NCBI GenBank assembly: GCA_003556955.1
Contig: PWQB01000255.1
Location: forward strand, 1-7,626
Source: Nostocaceae cyanobacterium CSSed10_463m
GTDB lineage: Bacteria; Cyanobacteriota; Cyanobacteriia; Cyanobacteriales; Nostocaceae
DNA length: 7,626 bases
Direction of reading: 5' to 3'
Positions 1 to 7,131 of the stretch are shown in pieces. The notes below the pieces were generated by a model, which was not told the DNA's origin, made no database searches, and worked only from the letters and a program-made list of their open reading frames with translations. The position numbers were made by a program, and so were the translations under genes. The number at the start of each line of letters is the position of its first letter. The stretch's first letter is position 1.

Positions 1-1375
1 AGTTCCCGGTGGCTATATCCTCAATGGAGAGAAATGGCCAATTAATCGCGCCACCATTTCCGGCATCGCTTTTGTCTTAGCCAAAACCGACGAGGCAGGA
101 GGCGCTCGCAGTCTGTCTTTGTTTATGGTGGAAAAAAGCAAAATTAATTCAGATCACTATAGTCACTTGCCGAAAATCCTCACCCACGGCATTCGCGGAT
201 CAGATATGAGTGGTATCCGCTTTGATAACTGTTTTATCCCTGAATCTATGCGCTTGGGAGCCGAAGGAGTAGGACTAGAACTAGCGCTCAAAGGCTTTCA
301 AATTACTAGGGCTTTATGTGCCGCTTTTTCGCAAGGTGCTGCCGATACTGCCCTGCGTACTACCCTAAAATTTGCCTTGGGACGGCAACTGTATGGCAAA
401 ACAGTCTTCCAGATGCCCCAACCCCAACGCACATTGATAGATGCTTTTTTGGATATCCTCATTTGCGACTGTGCCACCATCGGCGTAACCAGAGGATTTA
501 GCACAATGCCAGAGCAAATCAGTGTCTGGTCGGCAGTAGTTAAATATTCTGTCACCACAACTCTGGAAAAAGTGGTGCAGAACGTCTCTGTAGTTCTAGG
601 GTCACGTTTTTATATGCGTGAAACCCACGACTTCGGCATCTTTCAAAAGTTACTGCGGGATAACGCCATTATCAGTATGTTTGATGGCAGTACAGTAGTT
701 AACCTTCATGCCTTGTTACTACAACTACGTCAACTGGCTAAATCTCGTCAAAGAAATGCTGGCATTAACGGGGAAAAACTCCAGACACGTTTAGCCCAAA
801 CCTTTGACCTGACACAATCTTTGCCTCCCTTCAATGGCAAAAAACTCGAACTGGTAAACCGGGGTGGAGACGATATTCTGCAAGGACTAGACCTAGCATT
901 AGCATCTCTATCCGACTTACAACCAGACTGTCACCTGAATACCACCATTCTCTCCCAGATCATTACCTTCACTCAGATGATTCGGGAGGAACTAAATCTT
1001 CTAGATGAACAAATAACAGCTACCAATTTCCAGTTTGGACATGAGCAATCACCAGAAGTTTTTGACTTAGCCAAACAATATTGTGTACTGCATTCAGCCG
1101 CAGCTTGTGTATATATGTGGCTTTATAACCGTCATCATCTAGGAGAATTCTTTGCTCAGGGTGAGTGGCTAGTCCTCAGTCTTCGCCAACTGATGTTGAC
1201 TTTCCGCCCAGCGAAAGCATTACCTGAACGCATCGCAGATCAAGCGATCGCTCAAGAATTGCTTCGCTTGTACACAGAAGAGCGAATGTTTTCCATCGTT
1301 CCATTCCAACTAGCAAAATCCACACAACAGGAGACTTCCACAGATGCAACTGCAAAACTCCAGCTCCCAGCTTAA
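1..1375 (+). CDS. Acyl-CoA dehydrogenase-like protein, 5'-truncated by window edge
   Basis: The reading frame is open from the first full codon (position 2) to the TAA at 1373-1375, so 457 residues are visible and the true start lies left of the window. The internal TTG at 119 and ATG at 125 are not starts, because the family-like sequence continues upstream of them. Visible residues 3-11 (GGYILNGEK) match the beta-domain signature of flavin acyl-CoA dehydrogenases, and RQLYGK at 128-133 matches the helical C-terminal domain. In the segment where the family usually has a catalytic Glu before Gly-Thr, this protein reads MFDGST, with Asp at visible residue 228. About 200 further helical residues follow, a long C-terminal extension. 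The family oxidises acyl thioesters to 2,3-enoyl thioesters using FAD. The overlapping carrier-protein gene suggests the substrate is acyl-carrier protein rather than acyl-CoA, which is inference. The family call is firm; the substrate is unknown. Confidence 0.88.
   Translation, partial: VPGGYILNGEKWPINRATISGIAFVLAKTDEAGGARSLSLFMVEKSKINSDHYSHLPKILTHGIRGSDMSGIRFDNCFIPESMRLGAEGVGLELALKGFQITRALCAAFSQGAADTALRTTLKFALGRQLYGKTVFQMPQPQRTLIDAFLDILICDCATIGVTRGFSTMPEQISVWSAVVKYSVTTTLEKVVQNVSVVLGSRFYMRETHDFGIFQKLLRDNAIISMFDGSTVVNLHALLLQLRQLAKSRQRNAGINGEKLQTRLAQTFDLTQSLPPFNGKKLELVNRGGDDILQGLDLALASLSDLQPDCHLNTTILSQIITFTQMIREELNLLDEQITATNFQFGHEQSPEVFDLAKQYCVLHSAAACVYMWLYNRHHLGEFFAQGEWLVLSLRQLMLTFRPAKALPERIADQAIAQELLRLYTEERMFSIVPFQLAKSTQQETSTDATAKLQLPA
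1328..1333 (+). promoter_or_regulatory. Ribosome binding site for the carrier-protein gene
   Basis: CAGGAG lies 10 nt before the ATG at 1344, inside the 3' end of the dehydrogenase gene. It supports the overlapping start. The later ATG at 1375, which overlaps the dehydrogenase stop, is out of frame with the carrier protein. Confidence 0.65.
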
Positions 1376-1733
1376 TGAAACAACTGCTGTCGATATCATC
1401 CAAGGCTGGTTTGTCAAACAGATTGCCAAACAGTTGGGCATTGGTGTCCAAACTATTAAAGTCACTGAACCTTTGACTCGCTATGGTTTAGACTCTATTG
1501 ACTCAGTAACCATTGTTGGTGACATGGAAGATTGGTTGGGTACAGAATTACCCTCAACTCTACTCTGGGACTACCCCACCATTGAAAAAGCAGCCTTTTA
1601 CTTGGTGAATGAAATGAATATATCGCCAACAGAAACGGCTGTACCAGAGCCAGTAGTTGCTAGTAAAGCCCAAGAACCAGCCTCAAAAAATAAAGGTTGG
1701 GGAGGCCTCTGGAACAAAATTAGTGGTAGCTGA
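1344..1733 (+). CDS. Acyl/peptidyl carrier protein with C-terminal tail
   Basis: A 129-residue protein with a phosphopantetheine-attachment domain at about residues 15-95. The signature RYGLDSIDSV places the modifiable serine at Ser51; the stretch ELPSTLLWDYPTI after it fits helix 3 of stand-alone carrier domains of the PKS/NRPS type. Such proteins hold an acyl chain as a thioester on 4'-phosphopantetheine in the cytoplasm. It is longer than a usual carrier protein (about 80 residues). The extra C-terminal part, about 95-129, is rich in Pro, Ala, Glu and Thr, and ends in a Trp/Gly/Lys segment (GWGGLWNKISGS), possibly a linker plus docking or membrane-touching tip. The gene starts 32 nt inside the dehydrogenase gene, which implies co-translation and a shared acyl intermediate. 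By position relative to the MBOAT it resembles DltC, but its cargo is not shown by sequence. Confidence 0.9.
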   Translation: MQLQNSSSQLNETTAVDIIQGWFVKQIAKQLGIGVQTIKVTEPLTRYGLDSIDSVTIVGDMEDWLGTELPSTLLWDYPTIEKAAFYLVNEMNISPTETAVPEPVVASKAQEPASKNKGWGGLWNKISGS

Positions 1734-1740
1734 TCTCATC

Positions 1741-1829
1741 AACAGGGTAATAATTCGTAATTCGTAATTCGTAATTCGTAATTCGCAATTGGTAATTCGC
1801 AATTCGTAATTCGTAATTATTTCCCTGTT
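1741..1829. repeat. Heptamer tandem repeat bounded by 15-bp inverted repeats
   Basis: Ten consecutive 7-bp units fill 1751-1820. Seven are exact TAATTCG (1751-1785 five times, 1793-1799, 1807-1813); the others are one- or two-base variants (CAATTGG, CAATTCG, TAATTAT). The outer ends, 1741-1755 and 1815-1829, are inverted copies of each other with one mismatch in 15 (AACAGGG...CCCTGTT at the tips). The block fills over half of the 157-bp spacer between the carrier-protein and MBOAT genes. It resembles the short tandemly repeated repetitive (STRR) heptamers of heterocystous cyanobacteria. A single strand could fold into an imperfect hairpin, because AATT in each unit is self-complementary. Confidence 0.85.
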
Positions 1830-1839
1830 AATTTATGGC

Positions 1840-1855
1840 AAACTCATTAGAGTTT
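1840..1855. promoter_or_regulatory. Small perfect inverted repeat before the MBOAT gene
   Basis: AAACTC-ATTA-GAGTTT, a 6-bp perfect stem with a 4-base loop, 35 nt before the MBOAT start. It could be an operator or an mRNA hairpin; no T-tract follows, so it is not a typical terminator. Chance occurrence is possible. Confidence 0.3.
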
Positions 1856-1876
1856 AGGTAGTCTGCGCTACAGGCG

Positions 1877-1886
1877 AGAGGAAGGG
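1877..1886 (+). promoter_or_regulatory. Purine-rich ribosome binding site deciding a TTG start
   Basis: AGAGGAAGGG lies 4 nt before the TTG at 1891 (its GAGG is 9 nt before). The next in-frame Met codon is at residue 44, inside the membrane region, and would remove the first hydrophobic helix, so this site favours TTG as the true start. Confidence 0.65.
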
Positions 1887-1890
1887 TGAA

Positions 1891-3354
1891 TTGAATTTTT
1901 CGGAGTTTTCATTCTGGTGGGTGCTGCTGCTGTTTAGTATTCCTTACTTTTCAGTCCGCTATATTGCTAAGTCATTACAACTGTGGAAAGGCTCATTTGA
2001 TACCATCGGCTTGGCAGCAATGTCATTGATGCTGTTTGTCAGTGCCTCTCGCTCTAGCTTTGCGATCTTCATCTGCGAAATTATTTTCAACTATGTGATG
2101 GTGCGGTTGATGTTGCGCCAAGGTGGATGGCAAGCTAAAGCGATCGCTACCACTCTAGTAATCATTGATGTCAGTATCTTGGCTTATTTTAAATACCTCA
2201 ACTTCCTCGTGGGGGGTGTTTTGGGTTTAGTAGTGCCAGGATTATCAGCTAGTTGGCAATCACAAAATATTCCCGGTATGGGTTCTATCCCACCAGGATT
2301 ATCTTTCTACACCTTCCAGATGGTAGCTTTTGTGGTTGATTCCTACAGAAGCATCAAGAAGCAACCAATTGGTGTTTTAGATTATGTTAACTTTGTCTCC
2401 TTCTTTCCCCAAGTAGTGGCGGGTCCTATTGAACGCCGGGCTGATTTATTTCCTCAAATTGAAAATTTCCGCTTTAAATTTACTCTTGATAATTTTGAAG
2501 CAGGTTTTCGCTGGCTGTCTTTGGGGATGTTTATGAAGTTTGTTTTAGCCGATAATATTTCACCCTATATCAAATTAGAGCAAGTTCAGAACCCTTGGTT
2601 ATTATGGTTCTTTGCTTTTTTATTTACACTACAAATTTATTTTGACTTTGGTGGATATAGTTTTGTGGCTCTGGGATTAGCCAAATGTTTAGGCATTAAT
2701 CTGACTCTGAACTTTCTGGCTCCTTACACTTCTCAGAGTATCAACGAGTTTTGGCGCAGATGGCACGTTACCCTGAGCAGCTGGTTTCGAGACTATGTTT
2801 TCTTGCCACTCATGGGGCAGAACAAGAAATGGGCCCCATTTTATCTATTTATTACTTTTACCCTCTCTGGGTTTTGGCATGGAGCCGCCTGGAACTTCAT
2901 TATCTGGGGCGCTTACCACGGAATCTTACTGTTGGTACTGCGCTATGCTGGCCGACCTTTTTATAAAATTTTGGGACAGCAACAGTTCCTCATGCCTCAG
3001 TTCGTTTCCTGGGCTTTAACTTTTGGCTCGATCATTTTGGGCTGTCTGTTCTTCATGGAAACTAATACTAGCCGCTTGCTGGAAAAGCTCCAAACTCTAG
3101 TCACACCTTGGGAATATTCTCTATCTAATTTGGGGGCAGCATTCACATTTTTTGGCGGCAATGAAGCTATAGCATTAGGGGTAACTCTGGTGTTGGCAAT
3201 TACTTTGTTGCTGATGGAACACATAGGAGTCTGGCAGCAACGGGAATGTGAGTATGATTTATTACTTTCTCCTTGGGTGTCGCGGACATTATTTGCCTTA
3301 ACTATTTTGCTGGCGGCAAATACACCATCTCCATTCATCTACTTTGAGTTCTAG
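1891..3354 (+). CDS. MBOAT-family membrane-bound O-acyltransferase (DltB/AlgI-like)
   Basis: A 487-residue polytopic membrane protein with many hydrophobic helices along its length. The family hallmarks are in order: FYTFQ with VDSYR at about 145-155, GPIER at 178-182, NEFWRRWHVTLSSWFRDY around the conserved His292, and SGFWHGAAWN with the invariant, presumed catalytic His330. Length matches AlgI/DltB proteins (about 400-520). These enzymes take an acyl group from a cytoplasmic donor and transfer it, through a membrane funnel, to a hydroxyl on an extracytoplasmic or lipid acceptor. The TTG start is backed by a strong ribosome binding site and gives a normal N-terminal helix (FSFWWVLLLFSIPYF). 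It follows a carrier-protein gene and is followed after 2 nt by an SGNH-like gene, the DltC-DltB-DltD order. Sequence alone does not separate alginate-type acetylation from longer-chain acylation; context favours a carrier-bound acyl donor. Confidence 0.93.
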   Translation: MNFSEFSFWWVLLLFSIPYFSVRYIAKSLQLWKGSFDTIGLAAMSLMLFVSASRSSFAIFICEIIFNYVMVRLMLRQGGWQAKAIATTLVIIDVSILAYFKYLNFLVGGVLGLVVPGLSASWQSQNIPGMGSIPPGLSFYTFQMVAFVVDSYRSIKKQPIGVLDYVNFVSFFPQVVAGPIERRADLFPQIENFRFKFTLDNFEAGFRWLSLGMFMKFVLADNISPYIKLEQVQNPWLLWFFAFLFTLQIYFDFGGYSFVALGLAKCLGINLTLNFLAPYTSQSINEFWRRWHVTLSSWFRDYVFLPLMGQNKKWAPFYLFITFTLSGFWHGAAWNFIIWGAYHGILLLVLRYAGRPFYKILGQQQFLMPQFVSWALTFGSIILGCLFFMETNTSRLLEKLQTLVTPWEYSLSNLGAAFTFFGGNEAIALGVTLVLAITLLLMEHIGVWQQRECEYDLLLSPWVSRTLFALTILLAANTPSPFIYFEF

Positions 3355-3356
3355 CG

Positions 3357-4316
3357 ATGAACAAGTTTTTTAGGTTCTCCAGTTGGTTTGCGATCGCCAG
3401 TTTAGCCTGGGGTGCTGGTTATTTCTACAATGTCCGCTATGGAGGGGAACTGAGTTGGGTCAGAATGTTGTATGAGCAGAAAATGGCGATCGCGCAACAA
3501 GTCCAAGCACCTCGACGTATTTTAATTGTCGGTGGTTCTGGAGCGCATTACACCGTAGATGCTGCACTCATGCAAACGCAATTAGGCATCCCCACCATCA
3601 ACATTGCTACTGATGGCCCCATCGGCTTGGATGTGATTTTACCCAGTGTGACTGATGCCATTCAACCCGGTGATATTGTCATCTTGATTCCAGAGTACCT
3701 ACTGCTATTAAGTAAAGATGGATTTGGCGATCGCTCGGCTCAGTTTGGTGTCGCTATTGGCAGACCAGGGCTAGGGAATATACCGACTAAAACCCTAGCT
3801 CAAGAGATGATGCTGTTGGGTACGCCGAGCCTCCGCGCTGTCACTAAATCAACCCTCGACTTGATAGAAAAAGGACAATTAACAGGTTATTATTCTGACC
3901 CCATCACTGCTAACGGTGATCCTACGGTTACCAAATCACGATCTGGAGATTGGTGGAAATTGAACATTAGGGAAAGCGTTTCGCCCTACGTTTTACAGCG
4001 TATCCGCCAGTTTAAACAAGAGGTGGAATCTCAAGGAGCAACTTTGATACTGGGATTATCTTGGATTTACGCCAGTGATGACCCCACAACTCTCACTAAT
4101 ATCCGCAAAACAGCCGAGGAGTTGGGTAAAATTGCCCCAGTACTTTATGACGAAGTGAGCTTGAACGTCAAAACTGATTCTCAATTATTTGCCGACACTC
4201 ACTATCACTTAAATCATACAGGTCGCCGCATCCGGACTACTGAACTCGTCCAACAACTCCAGTCTGTTATGGGTGACCAACTCAATAGCCCAAAGCCCCA
4301 AAACAGCATCAACTGA
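3357..4316 (+). CDS. Membrane-anchored SGNH-hydrolase-like protein, DltD/AlgX-like role
   Basis: A 319-residue protein with a short basic N-terminus (MNKFFR) and one hydrophobic segment at about 8-24, consistent with a type II anchor that puts the rest outside the cytoplasmic membrane. After the anchor, RRILIVGGSGAHYT at 53-66 fits SGNH block I, with Ser61 as candidate nucleophile. Near the C-terminus FADTHYHLNHTGR fits block V, with Asp280 and His284 as candidate partners. The classical block III GxND motif is not evident, so this is a divergent member. Family members near MBOAT genes (DltD, AlgX/AlgJ) act in the final acyl transfer to an envelope polymer. The ATG is 2 nt after the MBOAT stop with only a weak upstream GAG, suggesting translational coupling. 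The SGNH assignment comes from the two motif blocks and context, so is moderately certain; the DltD-like role is inference. Confidence 0.7.
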   Translation: MNKFFRFSSWFAIASLAWGAGYFYNVRYGGELSWVRMLYEQKMAIAQQVQAPRRILIVGGSGAHYTVDAALMQTQLGIPTINIATDGPIGLDVILPSVTDAIQPGDIVILIPEYLLLLSKDGFGDRSAQFGVAIGRPGLGNIPTKTLAQEMMLLGTPSLRAVTKSTLDLIEKGQLTGYYSDPITANGDPTVTKSRSGDWWKLNIRESVSPYVLQRIRQFKQEVESQGATLILGLSWIYASDDPTTLTNIRKTAEELGKIAPVLYDEVSLNVKTDSQLFADTHYHLNHTGRRIRTTELVQQLQSVMGDQLNSPKPQNSIN

Positions 4317-4335
4317 AGTTATTTTTAATGCCCAT

Positions 4336-4340
4336 GAGGT
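4336..4340 (+). promoter_or_regulatory. Ribosome binding site for the HTTM/DCC gene
   Basis: GAGGT lies 9 nt before the ATG at 4350 in the 33-nt spacer after the SGNH-like gene. It supports that start and shows the gene has its own initiation signal within the operon. Confidence 0.55.
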
Positions 4341-4349
4341 CGAATTTTT

Positions 4350-6158
4350 ATGGTTACTAAAGAGCGAACATCCCCAAATTCCTGGACAAAAAACCTAGAG
4401 ACTGTATTTGGACTTGACTTGCGATCGCTGGCGGCCTTTCGCATCGGTATATCCTTAGTCATTCTCACTGATTTGGGTATTCGCTTTGGTGACCTCACGG
4501 CTCATTATACTGATGCCGGGATCATGCCCCGCAGCTTATTAGCAGATATTAGTAGACCTTGGCACTGGTCTATTCATGCTATGAGTGGGGAACCGATTTT
4601 CCAGGTGCTGTTATTTTTCATAGCCGGATTAATGGCGATCGCCATGTTGGTCGGTTATCGGACTCGATTAGCCACCATTGCCTCCTGGATATTGCTGATC
4701 TCACTCCACAATCGCAATCCGGTATTAATTTTTGCAGCTGATGATGTTCTCCGAGCTTTGATGTTTTGGGCTATGTTCTTACCTTTAGGGGCTGCTTATT
4801 CCATTGACAGCGCCTTCAACACTAATCAACGTCACTTACCAGAACGAGTTGTTTCAGCTGCTACAGTAGCTTTAATTTTTCAGCAGTGTTTTATCTACAT
4901 ATTTTCAGCCGCCTTTAAAAGCCGTAGCCCCATTTGGATGGATGGTAGTGCAGTTTACTATTCTCTGAGTTTTGATCAATATGTCACCCCTCTGGGTCAC
5001 TTCCTATTAAACTTTTCTCCCATCCTGACCATATTTACCCATTTCACTCTAGTTTTAGAATGGCTTGGCCCCTTAGTTTTGTTTATTCCCTTCCGTAATC
5101 ACCTATTTCGGATGTGGGCTGTAGTCACCTTCATCATGCTACACGCCGGATTTGGTCTCACCCTCAACTTAGGTATTTTTCCCTTCTTAAGTATTTTCAG
5201 TTGGTTAGCATTTCTCCCCAGTTCCTTTTGGCAGGGATTGCACAAGCGGTTACAAACACCAGCCCGTGAAGGCTTGACAATTTACTTCGATGCTGATTGT
5301 GGCTTCTGTAAAAAAGTAGTACATTTGTTGCGGACGTTGCTAATTTTACCAGGAACCCCCTTACTAATGGCACAGGACTATCCAGATATTTATGCAGATA
5401 TGCAAACTCATAATTCCTGGGTAATTGAGGATTGGCAAGGCAAGCGACATTTCAAGTTTCAAGGCATTGCCTATGTCGTGAGTTTGTCTCCTGTATGGGG
5501 GTTTTTGTTGCCTTTGCTGACTTGGCAACCTGTAATGGCAGTGGGGACAAAGTTTTATGAAGCGATCGCCTCTAACCGGAAAATAGCGGGTACATTTACT
5601 AAACCCCTACAATTTCGTCCTTTGTCAGTGCGTCCCTCACGTCTGATGAATGGGCTAGTCACACTGTTATTAATTTATACTTTTGTTTGGAACATCAGTA
5701 GTTATACTCCTGAGTTGTTTACGAGAAAAATCTGGCAACGGACTAATTTTATTGGCAGAGTCACACGCCTTGACCAATCTTGGAGTATTTTTGCACCTAA
5801 TCCCCCTAGAGACGACGGCTGGCACGTAATTGTTGGACGTTTACAAGATGACACCGAAGTTGATATTTTCCGGAATGGTAGTCCTGTGAATTGGGATAAA
5901 CCTAGCCTGGGTGTGAGAAGTGCCATCTACCGGAATATGCAATGGCGCACCTATTTTATTAATCTTAACCGTGCCATTGGTAAAAAGCTTTATCCGTTCT
6001 ACGGGGAATACTTATGCCGCAGCTGGAATACTCAACACACAAATTCTCAAATATTAAACAGCTTTGATATTTATTTTATGGATGAACGGACTGTTCCACC
6101 TGGGGAAGAACAAACTGTGGAGAAAAAACTAACTTGGCAGCAATCTTGCTCTAAATAG
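4350..6158 (+). CDS. HTTM (vitamin K-carboxylase-like) membrane protein fused to DCC thiol-disulfide domain
   Basis: A 602-residue protein in three parts. Residues about 19-300 are a multi-helix membrane region starting LDLRSLAAFRIGISLVILTD, typical of HTTM proteins related to vitamin K-dependent gamma-carboxylase. Residues about 308-425 are a DCC-family (DUF393) domain that opens with YFDADCGFC; Cys317 and Cys320 form the CxxC. A further hydrophobic helix at about 434-452 leads to a soluble C-terminal part with WSIFAPNPPRDDGWH at 478-492, a pattern I associate with C-terminal regions of bacterial HTTM proteins. Bacterial HTTM and DCC proteins have no settled biochemical role; redox activity is suggested only by the CxxC. 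It is the last + strand gene, 33 nt after the SGNH-like gene, so probably is in the same operon. Whether it modifies the same envelope product is not shown by sequence. Confidence 0.85.
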   Translation: MVTKERTSPNSWTKNLETVFGLDLRSLAAFRIGISLVILTDLGIRFGDLTAHYTDAGIMPRSLLADISRPWHWSIHAMSGEPIFQVLLFFIAGLMAIAMLVGYRTRLATIASWILLISLHNRNPVLIFAADDVLRALMFWAMFLPLGAAYSIDSAFNTNQRHLPERVVSAATVALIFQQCFIYIFSAAFKSRSPIWMDGSAVYYSLSFDQYVTPLGHFLLNFSPILTIFTHFTLVLEWLGPLVLFIPFRNHLFRMWAVVTFIMLHAGFGLTLNLGIFPFLSIFSWLAFLPSSFWQGLHKRLQTPAREGLTIYFDADCGFCKKVVHLLRTLLILPGTPLLMAQDYPDIYADMQTHNSWVIEDWQGKRHFKFQGIAYVVSLSPVWGFLLPLLTWQPVMAVGTKFYEAIASNRKIAGTFTKPLQFRPLSVRPSRLMNGLVTLLLIYTFVWNISSYTPELFTRKIWQRTNFIGRVTRLDQSWSIFAPNPPRDDGWHVIVGRLQDDTEVDIFRNGSPVNWDKPSLGVRSAIYRNMQWRTYFINLNRAIGKKLYPFYGEYLCRSWNTQHTNSQILNSFDIYFMDERTVPPGEEQTVEKKLTWQQSCSK

Positions 6159-6184
6159 GGCTTGCTGAATAAAGGCGAAACCGT

Positions 6185-6219
6185 TTCCCTGCTCCCTATT
6201 CCCTGTTCCCTGTTCCCTA
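6185..6219. repeat. Heptamer tandem repeat (TTCCCTG family), five units
   Basis: Units at 6185, 6192, 6199, 6206 and 6213 read TTCCCTG, CTCCCTA, TTCCCTG, TTCCCTG and TTCCCTA. They occupy half of the 72-bp spacer between the convergent HTTM/DCC and hydrolase genes. TTCCCTG also appears once at 1821-1827, at the edge of the first repeat block. I see no clear terminator hairpin in this spacer. Confidence 0.8.
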
Positions 6220-6230
6220 TCCTCCACTAC

Positions 6231-7124
6231 TTAATTTAGAAACTTTTGCAGGTGGTGTATATAAGTTGATATATCTTCCAACATCGGAAAATGGGATGTA
6301 TTGGGAATGATCACAAACTCTATGTTCTCACTCTTGGCAGCAGCTTGACGACCCATTTCGGCAGGAATAATCTGGTCATACTCACCCGCTACCAGCAAAA
6401 TCGGTACTGTCAGCTTGGCAAACTCCTGGGGCATTAATTCTGCTTGTGCTTTGCTGACTGAAGTATAAATTGTCCCCAAAGCCGCATCATAATCTGCTTG
6501 GAGAAAATCTTGCAAAAAAGCCTGTCGCTCAGAATTGGGGATGGGACTATGCAAGAATCGCGCCATGAATATTCTGTCAACTAACGGTATTTTACTTAAC
6601 CACTGAGGACGAAATTTGACTACGTAACCACCAAATTTATGAAAAGCAGTAAAGGCTTTTTCGTCGTACTCAAAAATACCGCTACAGGTTAAAATCCCTC
6701 GTTCGACTCGTTGAGGATAACTGTTAATAAATAATGTCGCAATAGATGCACCCATCGAATGAGCATTAATATATACACGCTGGAGTTGCAATTCATCTAG
6801 CAACGCTGCTAAATCCTCTGCATACTCTTCTAATTCATAAGTTAACTCTTTGATTGCTGCTGATGTTTCGGGGTTTGACTCAGACTCGACAACAGATTTA
6901 CTGGACGAGGCTATGTCAGGTTTTCCACGAGAACGCCCAAAGCCCCGCAAATCGTAAAGTAAACAATCAAATTGGTTGACTAATGCATTAGCTGTACTTT
7001 TCCAGTACCTCGCTGAACCCGCCCAACCATGAATAAAAACCATGACTGGCTTAACTAAGGAACCAGATGGTTTTTTGATCCATTCATAATAATGCTCAAC
7101 ACCACGAACACAAATATAAGGCAT
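6231..7124 (-). CDS. Alpha/beta hydrolase
   Basis: A 297-residue soluble protein of usual length for the fold, with the full catalytic set visible. HGWAGS at 32-37 is the oxyanion loop, YDLRGFGRS at 57-65 the conserved strand-turn, and NAHSMGAS carries the nucleophile Ser123 with Ala in place of the first Gly of GHSMG. Asp250 (GEYDQIIP) and His278 (NTSHFPMLED) complete the triad. Residues about 70-95 are a Ser/Glu-rich insertion between strand and helix. The ATG at 7124 is chosen over the upstream in-frame TTG at 7145, because that TTG and the next codons lie in a 7-bp repeat array, and family-like sequence starts at MPYICVRGVEHYYEW. A weak GAG precedes the ATG. It follows clpX on the same strand after 131 bp of repeats and is convergent with the acylation genes. 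Its substrate cannot be told from sequence. Confidence 0.88.
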   Translation of the reverse strand: MPYICVRGVEHYYEWIKKPSGSLVKPVMVFIHGWAGSARYWKSTANALVNQFDCLLYDLRGFGRSRGKPDIASSSKSVVESESNPETSAAIKELTYELEEYAEDLAALLDELQLQRVYINAHSMGASIATLFINSYPQRVERGILTCSGIFEYDEKAFTAFHKFGGYVVKFRPQWLSKIPLVDRIFMARFLHSPIPNSERQAFLQDFLQADYDAALGTIYTSVSKAQAELMPQEFAKLTVPILLVAGEYDQIIPAEMGRQAAAKSENIEFVIIPNTSHFPMLEDISTYIHHLQKFLN

Positions 7125-7131
7125 TTTTCTC

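Noticed and set aside
119..127. TTG at 119 or ATG at 125 as the start of the dehydrogenase gene
   Set aside because: The same frame is open to the left edge and encodes the conserved GGYILNGEK segment upstream of both codons.
298..558. An 86-codon - strand frame and an overlapping + strand frame at 316-501
   Set aside because: Both lie inside the dehydrogenase gene in other frames and their products show no recognisable motif.
1176..1451. A 91-codon - strand frame across the dehydrogenase/carrier junction
   Set aside because: Antisense to two well-supported genes, with no recognisable motif.
1751..1820. CRISPR array
   Set aside because: The units are 7 bp and contiguous, with no spacers and no cas genes in the window.
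2751..3338. Three frames inside the MBOAT gene (two +, one -)
   Set aside because: They are shadows of the region encoding the conserved His motifs and have no family features of their own.
4559..4741. Short + frame inside the HTTM gene, and a - strand frame at 5702-5926
   Set aside because: Shadow frames within a continuous, motif-supported protein.
6177..6187. GAAACCGTTTC near-palindrome as a terminator between the convergent genes
   Set aside because: The arms are separated by a single base, so it cannot form an RNA hairpin of useful length, and no T-run follows.
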